Of a stretch of DNA of 9,722 nucleotides, positions 1 to 6,675 are shown one piece after another. The position numbers and the translations under genes are program-made. The notes beneath the pieces are model-generated. The model was not told the DNA's origin. It saw only the letters and a program-made list of their open reading frames with translations, and did no database searches. Source of the stretch: a bacterium (GTDB taxonomy: Bacteria > Electryoneota > RPQS01). Within the stretch, counting starts at the first letter, position 1, and every line of letters starts with the position of its first letter. The DNA lies in assembly GCA_028711875.1 (NCBI GenBank), contig JAQTRJ010000055.1, forward strand, positions 1-9,722, read 5' to 3'.

Positions 1-341
1 CTGAATTTCGGCGAGTAGTCCTTGACGCGCAGGCTCGGTTGCGGTTCGGAATTACGATGGCAGGTCGCGCATTCGTTTTCGATTTCGATTTCGTGGCACT
101 GATTGCAGATGCCGTGTCCCGGCAGCAAATCGTCGCGGCCGGTCGCACTCTTCTGCGCATCGTGGCAGGCGAGACACTCGAAACCCTGCTGGGCGTGTTG
201 ATCGTGGTTGAAAATCAGGCCGCGCCGCTCGGCCGCCGTCTGCGGGGCGGAACGGGACAGCGCGAAGGCGGCCACGACCAGTCCGCCGAAAATCGCGGCC
301 AGCGTCGCCGAGCGAAGAAACGTCCGATGGCGAGTGATCAT
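1..341 (-). CDS. Multihaem c-type cytochrome, N-terminal part (cut by window edge)
   Basis: Reading leftwards from ATG at 341-339, 113 codons are visible and the frame is still open at base 1. The start is supported by AAGGAG overlapping the stop codon of the upstream gene. The product has a basic N-terminus and a hydrophobic stretch (about residues 8-28) that is a signal peptide or signal anchor, so it works in the periplasm or on the outer membrane. Three covalent haem-binding motifs follow: CLACH (56-60), CNQCH (79-83) and CATCH (91-95). The segment FNHDQH (44-49) before the first motif and H76 are candidate distal haem ligands. This arrangement resembles cytochrome c3/c7-type electron carriers; more haems probably follow off the window. 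It lies 11 bp downstream of a beta-barrel gene, an order reminiscent of porin-cytochrome conduits such as Geobacter ombB-omaB. The family beyond 'multihaem cytochrome c' is uncertain. Confidence 0.9.
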   Translation of the reverse strand, partial: MITRHRTFLRSATLAAIFGGLVVAAFALSRSAPQTAAERRGLIFNHDQHAQQGFECLACHDAQKSATGRDDLLPGHGICNQCHEIEIENECATCHRNSEPQPSLRVKDYSPKF

Positions 342-352
342 GCCGTCACTCC

Positions 353-1597
353 TTATCGCAGGTTGGAAAATCGGGTGGTGATGCCGAGCAGGCCGCGCCA
401 GTCGTCGCTGCGCTCGAGATCGCGGACTTGTTCGACGCGCAGGCTGACGGTCAGCGCGGGGACCGGCGTGGCGCTGCCACCCAGATAGGCGGCGTGGGAC
501 TCGGTCGCGGAGCGCAGATCGGGATCGGCGTTGCTGCCCTTCGAGAAATCATAGCCGCCGAACGCGTCGTATTTTTCGCCGAAGCGATAGCTGGCCTGCG
601 CGTACAAGCCGTCCATGACTCCCTTAGCCACCGACAGCCAGTGCGTGTAGCCGATTTCGAGGTTGGGATGACCGAGGGCGGCGCGCACTTTATAGAGCGG
701 ATCGGGATTTTCGGAGAACAGCGTCATGCCGCCGGCGTTCGCATAAAACATGCGGTAGAAGGTCCACCGCGTCGCGGCCCGCAGATAGGTGGTTGAGGCG
801 TCTTCGAGGAACATCGTGAAGAACGAATCCTCGAAAATCCGCGGGGTTTGCGTGCGCAGTTCGGCGGACACCAGCAGATCGTCGCCGGCCCGCCATTGTG
901 CGAGAAGCTGTCCGCGTTCGATGGCGCTCTGTTCAAGATTCATTTCGAGACGCGCGCGCAGATCGAGGTCAGAGCGCACCCGTCCGGCCGCGTCCACTCC
1001 CGCCGCCTGATAGAGCAGATCGCTGCCCTTGCCCACGTAGAAATAGGACGCGCCAAGACTGTAGCGGGAGACGCGGGTGCGGGCGTGCAAACCGGCCGCG
1101 TAGCCCTGCAGCGGGTTCTTGTCCTGAACGCTGAGCGCAGTTTGCGGACGCGATCCGCCGAACAGCGTGACCGAACTCTTCTGCCAGCGATGACGAACCC
1201 ACGCACCGGCCACGTTGCCGCGCGCCACGCCTTCCGACAGCCACTGCTGACCGAGGCGGAATTCCCACGGCACACCGCGCGGCTCATACACGAACACCGC
1301 GCGCAGCAGGCGAAGCTGACGGTCCTCCGCCTGATCGTGACGGAAATCCGTGAAGCCGCGCACGCTGCCTTCGAAATGGAGATCAGGGTGCACGCAGTCC
1401 CGCGCGATGAACGACAGCTGCGGGACGATCTGCACGTGCTCGACGGAATCATCCCGCGCGTAGGCCCATGCCGAAGCGGTGCCGCTGATTTTCGGGCTGG
1501 CCGATGCTGCCGCCGCCCAGATCAGCCCGATCAGAACGGCCAGTGTGCCGGGGGTCAGAGATACGCAAGCACAGCTTTTTACAATTCGGTCTTTCAT
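353..1597 (-). CDS. Outer-membrane beta-barrel (porin-like) protein
   Basis: This 414-residue protein starts at ATG 1597, the only plausible start, with a modest GGGG Shine-Dalgarno about 7 nt upstream. Residues 1-33 form a Sec signal peptide: basic start, hydrophobic core around 19-31, and an ASA cleavage site before S34. The remainder has no long hydrophobic helix. It consists of alternating polar/apolar segments rich in Tyr, Phe, Gly and Arg, for example YSLGASYFYVGK and GLYAQASYRFGEK, as expected for amphipathic strands of an outer-membrane barrel. I see no CXXCH motif. Its size fits a barrel of about 18-22 strands, smaller than MtrB (about 700 residues) but similar to Geobacter OmbB-like porins. 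The immediately following multihaem cytochrome suggests it may sheathe or accompany an electron carrier across the outer membrane. A general porin or an alginate/phosphate-type porin remains possible. The C-terminus (TTRFSNLR) lacks the usual terminal aromatic residue. Confidence 0.8.
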   Translation of the reverse strand: MKDRIVKSCACVSLTPGTLAVLIGLIWAAAASASPKISGTASAWAYARDDSVEHVQIVPQLSFIARDCVHPDLHFEGSVRGFTDFRHDQAEDRQLRLLRAVFVYEPRGVPWEFRLGQQWLSEGVARGNVAGAWVRHRWQKSSVTLFGGSRPQTALSVQDKNPLQGYAAGLHARTRVSRYSLGASYFYVGKGSDLLYQAAGVDAAGRVRSDLDLRARLEMNLEQSAIERGQLLAQWRAGDDLLVSAELRTQTPRIFEDSFFTMFLEDASTTYLRAATRWTFYRMFYANAGGMTLFSENPDPLYKVRAALGHPNLEIGYTHWLSVAKGVMDGLYAQASYRFGEKYDAFGGYDFSKGSNADPDLRSATESHAAYLGGSATPVPALTVSLRVEQVRDLERSDDWRGLLGITTRFSNLR

Positions 1598-1627
1598 GGC
1601 GGACCCCTGTAAAGGTTTTCAGATAAC

Positions 1628-1656
1628 AATATCGTCTATTGTGAAATTATTGTCAA
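1628..1656 (-). promoter_or_regulatory. Sigma-70-type promoter of the porin-cytochrome operon
   Basis: On the minus strand a perfect -35 hexamer TTGACA (1656-1651) is followed by a 17-bp spacer and a -10 hexamer GATATT (1633-1628, 4 of 6 matches). Transcription would begin near 1621, giving a leader of about 24 nt before ATG 1597. The assignment rests on hexamers and spacing only. Confidence 0.7.
1639..1656. promoter_or_regulatory. Rex-box-like imperfect inverted repeat over the promoter
   Basis: The sequence TTGTGAAATTATTGTCAA matches 12 of the 14 specified positions of the Rex operator pattern TTGTGAA-N4-TTCACAA. Rex is a repressor that senses the NADH/NAD+ ratio. The site covers the -35 hexamer and most of the spacer of the porin-operon promoter, where a repressor would block RNA polymerase. 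The two mismatches break the symmetry of the second half-site, so a CRP/FNR-family site or chance are real alternatives in this AT-rich stretch. Confidence 0.3.
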
Positions 1657-1671
1657 GCACAAAAAACACTT

Positions 1672-1683
1672 ATTGTTAACAAT
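1672..1683. repeat. Perfect 12-bp palindrome ATTGTTAACAAT
   Basis: A perfect dyad centred between 1677 and 1678 lies about 56 bp upstream of the predicted start of the porin operon. Its half-site ATTGT recurs at 1638-1642 and 1649-1653, and inverted as ACAAT at 1626-1630. This clustering around one promoter suggests an operator family, but the binding protein is unknown. Confidence 0.4.
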
Positions 1684-1875
1684 GCAAAGCATTCGTCAAC
1701 ATACAGCTTGTTCTAAAGACCTGTTTATCATGAAGTGGAGAAGTTGCTGATGAAATTAATTATATGATTCGATAAATCTGATTCAAATAATGCCTCTTGT
1801 GACGATCCATTCCGACCGCAACAAGCGCGAAAAGGGCTTTCGATCGGTTCCACAGACTGGGGACACGAAAGGAGC

Positions 1876-1904
1876 TTGACTCTTTCTGAGGACTTTGTTA
1901 TACT
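1876..1904 (+). promoter_or_regulatory. Promoter of tRNA-Lys
   Basis: A -35 hexamer TTGACT (1876-1881, 5 of 6) is separated by exactly 17 bp from a -10 hexamer TATACT (1899-1904, 5 of 6). The -10 also carries the extended TG dinucleotide at 1896-1897. The predicted start near 1911 lies about 10 nt before the mature tRNA 5' end. This is a strong consensus housekeeping promoter, as expected for a tRNA. Confidence 0.85.
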
Positions 1905-1920
1905 TAGGTTTCCACGAAAC

Positions 1921-1993
<73 letters not shown>

Positions 1994-2003
1994 CAAAAAA
2001 AAC

Positions 2004-2039
2004 CCCTGTAAACCAAGCGTTTACAGGGATTTTTTTTTT
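2004..2039 (+). terminator. Intrinsic terminator after tRNA-Lys
   Basis: A perfect 10-bp stem CCCTGTAAAC/GTTTACAGGG with loop CAAGC is followed by A and ten T residues (2030-2039). It begins 10 nt after the tRNA ends. An A8 run at 1995-2002 means the same hairpin would also terminate minus-strand transcription, so it can act in both directions. Confidence 0.95.
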
Positions 2040-2398
2040 CTCGACAATCGCGAAAAAGCCATCAGATGAATCCTCAAGATAGGATGTTTCAATACTTTAT
2101 CATGACCAGAACGCACTTCAACAACGTTTACCGAGCTAAGGGATTGGCCCGATTTCTTTTGCGCAATGTGTAGAATTCATCAAAGCGTGGAATGCGATCC
2201 GAATCTCCCGGTCCATCCGATTCACACTCTGCGGCAGGGGATGCTCCCGGCAAGTTTTCCGGGGGCAATCAGGCCAATTCCCCTCGATAGTTTTTCACAC
2301 GCTCTTGGAGGAAATGAGCATAGACATTTACAAATGAGTTTCGTACCTTTGTCTTTTGTAGGGCTTGTTTGTCCTGACTTGTCCGTAGCGGAGGCTTC
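2040..2398 (+). other. Gene-free leader of the hyf-like/Ehr operon
   Basis: These 359 bp separate the tRNA terminator from the first gene of the plus-strand operon and must hold its promoter. I found no convincing -35/-10 pair: TAGAAT at 2171-2176 is a fair -10 but has no -35 at proper spacing. I also found no sigma-54 element with correct spacing. A possible RNA hairpin lies at 2244-2265. The only translated-looking items are a seven-codon ORF at 2314-2337 and a 78-codon ORF from 2166 without a ribosome binding site; neither is supported as a gene. Confidence 0.6.
2244..2265 (+). other. Possible 5'-UTR hairpin
   Basis: CTCCCGG (2244-2250) can pair with CCGGGGG (2259-2265) over seven base pairs, one of them G-U, around the loop CAAGTTTT. 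GGGG at 2237-2240 could alternatively pair with CTCC at 2244-2247, which is mutually exclusive with the first hairpin. No T-run follows directly, so it is not an obvious terminator. It could be a leader structure or chance. Confidence 0.25.
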
Positions 2399-3106
2399 AT
2401 GAAATTGACGGTGGAAGACGTTACGCGGCTATTTAATGTGTCGGAGAAGACAGTATACCGCTGGATCAAGTCAAGTGGTCTTCCCGCGTATCGCATTAGC
2501 AGTCAGTATCGGTTCAATTATGCAGAACTGGTTGAGTGGGCTGCCTCCCACCGAGTCAATGTTGTGGCGCAACGGGCGGTTAGTGACGAGATTCCACCGG
2601 ATGACACGCTGCCGAGATTCATGGACGCATTCAGAGCCGGCAGAATCCACTATCAGATCGGAGGTTCTGACAGGCAAACAGTGCTGGCCGAGATTGTCCG
2701 CCTGTTGGAGCTGCCTGATCGAATGGACCGGAATATCCTGCTCCAAGTCCTGATTGCCCGCGAGGAGATGGGTTCCACGGCGTTAGGTGGAGGAATTGCC
2801 ATTCCTCACGTGCGCGATCCGATTATTCTGAACATCAGCCAGCCCCTGGTGTCTCTAAGTTTCTTAGAGAAGCCGGTTGAATTCGGGGCGATAGACGGTG
2901 AACCGGTACACACATTGTTTACGCTCGTCAGTCCCACGATCAAGACACACCTCCATCTGCTTTCGCAGCTTTCCCACTTCCTGCGCGATCCGGGCTTTCA
3001 TGCGGCAATCCTCCACCATGCGTCCCGCGAGATTATTCTTCGTGAAGCAGAGCGCGTCGAAGTGTCGTTACACGGGCCAAGCGTTGATGCGGCAACCGGA
3101 GACTAA
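2399..3106 (+). CDS. Regulator: excisionase/MerR-like HTH fused to PTS EIIA (PtsN-type) domain
   Basis: This 235-residue cytoplasmic protein starts at ATG 2399, preceded by GGAGG (2390-2394). Residues 1-52 form a helix-turn-helix of the excisionase/MerR class (VEDVTRLFNVSEKTVYRWIK, then a basic wing-like segment before YAELVEW). Residues from about 72 to 224 match the PTS EIIA type-2 (fructose/nitrogen) fold. The phospho-acceptor motif GGGIAIPHVR contains the candidate phosphorylated His137, and HLHLLSQLSHFL is the usual downstream helix. No EIIB, EIIC, HPr or Enzyme I is encoded in the window, so it is unlikely to transport sugar. I infer that phosphorylation of His137 modulates DNA binding, and that the protein regulates the operon it heads: hyfB-like follows after 6 bp. 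Domain identity is secure; the target and signal are inferred. Confidence 0.88.
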   Translation: MKLTVEDVTRLFNVSEKTVYRWIKSSGLPAYRISSQYRFNYAELVEWAASHRVNVVAQRAVSDEIPPDDTLPRFMDAFRAGRIHYQIGGSDRQTVLAEIVRLLELPDRMDRNILLQVLIAREEMGSTALGGGIAIPHVRDPIILNISQPLVSLSFLEKPVEFGAIDGEPVHTLFTLVSPTIKTHLHLLSQLSHFLRDPGFHAAILHHASREIILREAERVEVSLHGPSVDAATGD

Positions 3107-3112
3107 GTCGGT

Positions 3113-5101
3113 ATGATCCTGATCCTGTTGTGCCTCGCCATCTGCACGGTTGCCGGCATCGGAGCGTGGTTGACTCGCCGGTCTCCCAAGCTCACGTCTG
3201 CTCTGGGGCAGGGCGGCGCGGTTTCCGGAGCAGCTCTGGGAATGGTGGGGGCAATTTCGGTCATGGCCTCCGGGATCCCTGAGGGCCTGCGTTGTTCGTG
3301 GTCCGTTCCGTTTGGGAGTTGCTCGATTGAGTTGGATGCGCTGTCGGCCTTTTTCCTGTTGCCGGTTTTTTTGCTGACGGGACTGGCGGCTGTATATGGA
3401 GCACGTTATCTCTCGCAACCGAAGTATGCCAGTCGGCTCGGCAGCCACTGGCTGTTCTTCAACCTGCTGTCCGCCAGCATGGTCGTGGTCATCGTGGCGC
3501 GCAACGCCATTCTGTTTCTGATGGCGTGGGAGATCATGGCGCTGGCTTCATTTTTCCTTGTCACTCTGGAACATGAGCGGGAATCGGTGCAGCGGGCCGG
3601 TTGGATCTATCTGATCTCCACACATCTCGGAACGGCGGTTCTGTTCTTTTTCTTCATTCTGCTCGGTTCCAAGTCGGGATCGCTGGATTTCGACAGTTTT
3701 CAGAGTGCCGGTGAGGTTATCGGGCCGCAGGCAACCTTGCTCTTCATTCTGGCCCTGATCGGTTTCGGCACCAAGGCCGGGATTGTTCCCGTGCACGTGT
3801 GGCTGCCGGAGGCGCACCCGGCCGCGCCGAGTCATATATCGGCTCTGATGTCCGGGGTGATGATCAAAACCGGGATCTACGGCATCGTGCGCACCCTCAT
3901 CTGGTTAGATAATCCGTCGGTAGAGTGGGCCTTGACCTTGATTGGGATCGGCGGGGTTTCCGGGGTGTTGGGAGTCCTGTTGGCGCTGGCCCAGCACGAT
4001 TTGAAACGTCTTCTGGCGTACCATAGCGTCGAGAACATCGGGATTATCTTTCTCGGGCTCGGTGTCGGAGTTCTGGGGCAAGCCACCGGAACACCGATTC
4101 TGACGGTCCTTGGATACGGGGGCGGACTGTTGCATGTTTTGAACCACTCGATTTTCAAGGCTCTGCTGTTTCTGGGGGCCGGCAACGTCCTCCACGGCGC
4201 GCACACACTGAATCTGGAGAATACCGGTGGCTTATTGAAACGCATGCCGTGGACCGGAACGATGTTTCTTGTGGGAGCCGTCGCCATCTGCGGATTGCCG
4301 CCCCTGAACGGGTTTGTCAGCGAATTCATGATTTACGCCGGCGCCTTTCATGCCGTGCAGTCGTTGGACGCGTTCGCGGCGATTCCTTCGATCCTCGCCA
4401 TCCTCGCTCTGGCTCTGATCGGCGGATTGGCCGTGGCGTGTTTTACCAAGGCGTTCGGGATCATTTTTCTGGGGCAGCCGCGCAGCCAACATGCCAGCGA
4501 GGCTCACGAATCCGCAGCCGCGATGCGCTGGCCCATGGTCGTCCTGGCGGCTCTGTGCGTCCTAATCGGCATCCTCGCGCCGTTAAGCCCGGTGATGCTG
4601 AGACCGGTGATTCTGCAAGTGGCACCGTTGGCCGCCCTCCTGGTGTCGGATTCCATGGCCCAAATCCAAACGACGCTGGCCGTGATTGTCGGCGTGATGC
4701 TGCTGTGCGCGCTGTTGGCGGCACTGCTGCTCTGGCGGCGGCGAACGAAGCTGACCGGGCGGGCACGCGCGGATGCCGTCACCTGGGATTGCGGCTACGC
4801 CGCGCCCACGGCCCGCATGCAATACACCGCCGCGTCATTTGCCCAACCGATCCTGCGGCTTGTCGCCGGGATCGTTCGCCTGCCGAAACGTTTTACCCAA
4901 CCGAAAGGGTATTTCCCTTCGGCGGGATCGTTTTCTACCGAAACCCCCGACGTGGTGGAGCGCGAGGCGTGGGCGCCCGCTTTCAGAATTGTGGAACGGG
5001 TGCTGATGCGATTCCGGTGGATACAAACCGGCAGCATTCACCTGTATATTCTCTATATGGCCATTACACTGATCGTCCTGCTGATTTGGAAATTGTGGTG
5101 A
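3113..5101 (+). CDS. hyfB: Hydrogenase-4 subunit B-like (NuoL/M/N family) ion-translocating membrane subunit
   Basis: The 662-residue polytopic membrane protein is close in length to E. coli HyfB (about 670) and longer than a bare antiporter-like core. Family residues for proton or ion transfer are present: E140 in MAWEIMALAS, K221 in GFGTKAG, H228 in HVWLPEAHPAAPS, K298, the YHSVEN segment (303-308), K349 in NHSIFKALLF, and E404 in NGFVSEF. The C-terminal region after about residue 545 carries the HyfB-type signature WDCGY (558-562) followed by PTARMQYTAASFAQP and ends with one more membrane helix. It is expected to pump ions across the cytoplasmic membrane as part of a complex I-related machine. 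ATG 3113 lies 6 bp after the regulator stop, with GGAG about 11 nt upstream. The adjoining hyfC-like gene starts 4 bp after its stop. Confidence 0.93.
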   Translation: MILILLCLAICTVAGIGAWLTRRSPKLTSALGQGGAVSGAALGMVGAISVMASGIPEGLRCSWSVPFGSCSIELDALSAFFLLPVFLLTGLAAVYGARYLSQPKYASRLGSHWLFFNLLSASMVVVIVARNAILFLMAWEIMALASFFLVTLEHERESVQRAGWIYLISTHLGTAVLFFFFILLGSKSGSLDFDSFQSAGEVIGPQATLLFILALIGFGTKAGIVPVHVWLPEAHPAAPSHISALMSGVMIKTGIYGIVRTLIWLDNPSVEWALTLIGIGGVSGVLGVLLALAQHDLKRLLAYHSVENIGIIFLGLGVGVLGQATGTPILTVLGYGGGLLHVLNHSIFKALLFLGAGNVLHGAHTLNLENTGGLLKRMPWTGTMFLVGAVAICGLPPLNGFVSEFMIYAGAFHAVQSLDAFAAIPSILAILALALIGGLAVACFTKAFGIIFLGQPRSQHASEAHESAAAMRWPMVVLAALCVLIGILAPLSPVMLRPVILQVAPLAALLVSDSMAQIQTTLAVIVGVMLLCALLAALLLWRRRTKLTGRARADAVTWDCGYAAPTARMQYTAASFAQPILRLVAGIVRLPKRFTQPKGYFPSAGSFSTETPDVVEREAWAPAFRIVERVLMRFRWIQTGSIHLYILYMAITLIVLLIWKLW

Positions 5102-5105
5102 AGCG

Positions 5106-6020
5106 ATGCTGAACCTGCCTTCCTTGATTCCGTTTTTAATCGCCCTGGGCACGGCTCCGCTGCTCTTGGGCGTGATTCAGCGGACGAAGGCGATCACTGC
5201 CGGCCGCCAGGGCCAGCCGATTCTTCAGCCTTACTTTGACCTGTCGAAACTGCTTCGCAAAGGCGCTGTTTACAGCCGGACCACGACGTGGGTCTTTCGT
5301 GCGGGTCCACTCCTCTCTCTGGCCGGGCTGGGGACAGCGCTGCTCATGGTGCCGTGGGGCAGCGTCCCGGCAACGATCGCGTTTTCGGGCGACTTCGTGC
5401 TGGTATTGTATCTGCTGGCTTTGGGGCGATTCTTCACGATTGCGGCGGCGCTTGATACCGGATCAAGCTTCGAGGGCATGGGAGCCAGCCGGGAAGCGCT
5501 GTTCGCGGCCTTGACGGAACCCATCGTTTTCGCCGTGCTCATTACGCTCGTCCGACTGACCGGGGAGATGTCCTTAACGAACATGTATCAGCAGATGTCG
5601 CTGATTCTCCGGAGCGCCTCGGGCGCAGCCTTGATTCTTTTGATCGTGATTATGTTCGTGATCCTGCTGACAGAGAATTCCCGAATTCCGGTGGATGATC
5701 CAACGACTCACCTGGAGTTGACCATGATCCATGAGGTCATGGTTCTCGATCACGGCGGCCCGGACCTCGCTTTCATCCTGTACGGATCCGCGCTGAAGTT
5801 GTGGATTTTTTCAGCACTGCTTGCGGGATTGATCCTGCCCGTGTACACCGGGAACCTGCTGCTTGATGGATTGGCATTTCTGTCCGGCATGTTCGGCATT
5901 TCCGTTGCCGTGGGAGTGGTCGAATCCGTCATGGCGCGCCTGCGGCTTCTGCTCGTTCCGCACATGCTCATCGGCACGACCGCGATCGCGGCTGTCTGCA
6001 TTTATTTGACTTTGGGTTGA
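5106..6020 (+). CDS. hyfC: Hydrogenase-4 subunit C-like (NuoH/HycD family) membrane anchor subunit
   Basis: This 304-residue membrane protein belongs to the NuoH/HycD/HyfC family, which joins the peripheral redox arm to the membrane arm and lines the path to the active-site or quinone cavity. Diagnostic motifs are GRQGQPILQPYFDLSKLLRK (33-52), LDTGSSFEGMGASRE (116-130) and ENSRIPVDDPTTHLEL (190-205) followed by TMIHE with E210. The acidic residues E123, E190, D197, D198, E204 and E210 are the usual conserved charged set. Its length matches E. coli HyfC and HycD (a little over 300). ATG 5106 follows the hyfB-like stop by 4 bp, which suggests translational coupling; the Shine-Dalgarno is weak. 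Confidence 0.94.
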   Translation: MLNLPSLIPFLIALGTAPLLLGVIQRTKAITAGRQGQPILQPYFDLSKLLRKGAVYSRTTTWVFRAGPLLSLAGLGTALLMVPWGSVPATIAFSGDFVLVLYLLALGRFFTIAAALDTGSSFEGMGASREALFAALTEPIVFAVLITLVRLTGEMSLTNMYQQMSLILRSASGAALILLIVIMFVILLTENSRIPVDDPTTHLELTMIHEVMVLDHGGPDLAFILYGSALKLWIFSALLAGLILPVYTGNLLLDGLAFLSGMFGISVAVGVVESVMARLRLLLVPHMLIGTTAIAAVCIYLTLG

Positions 6021-6033
6021 GGTTGGGACGCTC

Positions 6034-6669
6034 ATGCAAGACCTCCTTTTTGTGCTGCTCATCCTGACCGGGTTTGTGTTTCTCGGCTCGGGGCGGATGC
6101 AATTCGGCATTCGCACCGTGGCTCTGCAGGGCATTCTCCTGGGATTGATTCCCCTGCTGGGCAACTTGCAGGATCTGTGGGCGCGGTTGACGGCTTTGGC
6201 CGTTCTCAGTCTGGCCATCAAAGGGATGGTTCTGCCCTATTTTCTGACGCGCGCCATGCATAAATCAAAGGCGCTGCACGAAGATAATCCCTTCGTCGGC
6301 TTTACGGCGTCTATGGTCGTCGGCATCATTTGTTTAGGGGGCTCGTTCTGGATCGCGTCCCGGCTGCCGTTCATAGACAGTTCGCAGCCGAAGATGGCCG
6401 TGGCGGTTTCGCTGTTCATCGTCTTGGTCGGTTTTTTCGTCATCATCAGCCGGCGCAAGGCTCTTTCGCAGGTTCTGGGTTATCTGGTGATGGAGAACGG
6501 AGTGTACATCTTTGGCGTCGCGTTTGCCGTGGACGTGCCGTGGCTCGTAGAACTGGGCGTGCTTTTGGATGTGTTTGTGGCGGTTTTCGTCATGGGCATC
6601 GTCATCTTTCACATCAGCAAATCGTTTGACCATATTGATACCGATCAACTCTCGTCGCTGACAGGATAG
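6034..6669 (+). CDS. hyfE: Hydrogenase-4 subunit E-like (NuoK-related) membrane subunit
   Basis: This small 211-residue polytopic membrane protein nearly equals E. coli HyfE (about 216). It contains several hydrophobic helices and the segment LGYLVMENGVYIFG, where E154 lies in the position of the NuoK-type membrane glutamate thought to take part in proton transfer. HyfE proteins sit next to the NuoL/M/N-like subunits in the membrane arm, and this gene lies between hyfC-like and hyfF-like genes, as in other clusters of this family. The start ATG 6034 has GAGG overlapping the previous stop codon, about 11 nt upstream. The gap to the upstream gene is 13 bp. The mycobacterial counterpart is the HycP-type protein. 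Confidence 0.9.
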   Translation: MQDLLFVLLILTGFVFLGSGRMQFGIRTVALQGILLGLIPLLGNLQDLWARLTALAVLSLAIKGMVLPYFLTRAMHKSKALHEDNPFVGFTASMVVGIICLGGSFWIASRLPFIDSSQPKMAVAVSLFIVLVGFFVIISRRKALSQVLGYLVMENGVYIFGVAFAVDVPWLVELGVLLDVFVAVFVMGIVIFHISKSFDHIDTDQLSSLTG

Positions 6670-6675
6670 CGTACG

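Larger units (their letters stand above)
1598..1920. other. Gene-free divergent intergenic region
   Basis: About 320 bp lie between the minus-strand porin start and the plus-strand tRNA. The region is visibly richer in A+T than the flanking genes. It contains the porin-operon promoter, the ATTGT/ACAAT half-sites and the tRNA promoter. A short direct repeat TGATTC occurs at 1765-1770 and 1779-1784. No ORF here has a convincing ribosome binding site or coding character, and I see no terminator in the stretch 1690-1870. Confidence 0.7.

Noticed and set aside
848..1612. 254-codon plus-strand ORF opposite the beta-barrel gene
   Set aside because: Shadow of the real minus-strand gene, which has a signal peptide, promoter and operon partner; the shadow shows no family features.
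2145..2162. Sigma-54-like TGGCCCG...TTGC element
   Set aside because: The distance between the GG and GC elements is 13 nt instead of the required 10.
2314..2337. Seven-codon ORF (MSIDIYK) behind GGAGG, possible leader peptide
   Set aside because: Spacing to the ATG is very short and there is no run of regulatory codons or attenuator hairpin after it.
2166..2402. 78-codon ORF in the operon leader, ending in an overlap with ATG 2399
   Set aside because: No Shine-Dalgarno, no recognisable domain and no coding character; the overlap with the next start is probably chance.
4249..5112. 287-codon plus-strand ORF inside hyfB-like
   Set aside because: Out-of-frame shadow; highly Arg-rich, with no hydrophobic or domain pattern, while the overlapping frame is a clear membrane subunit.
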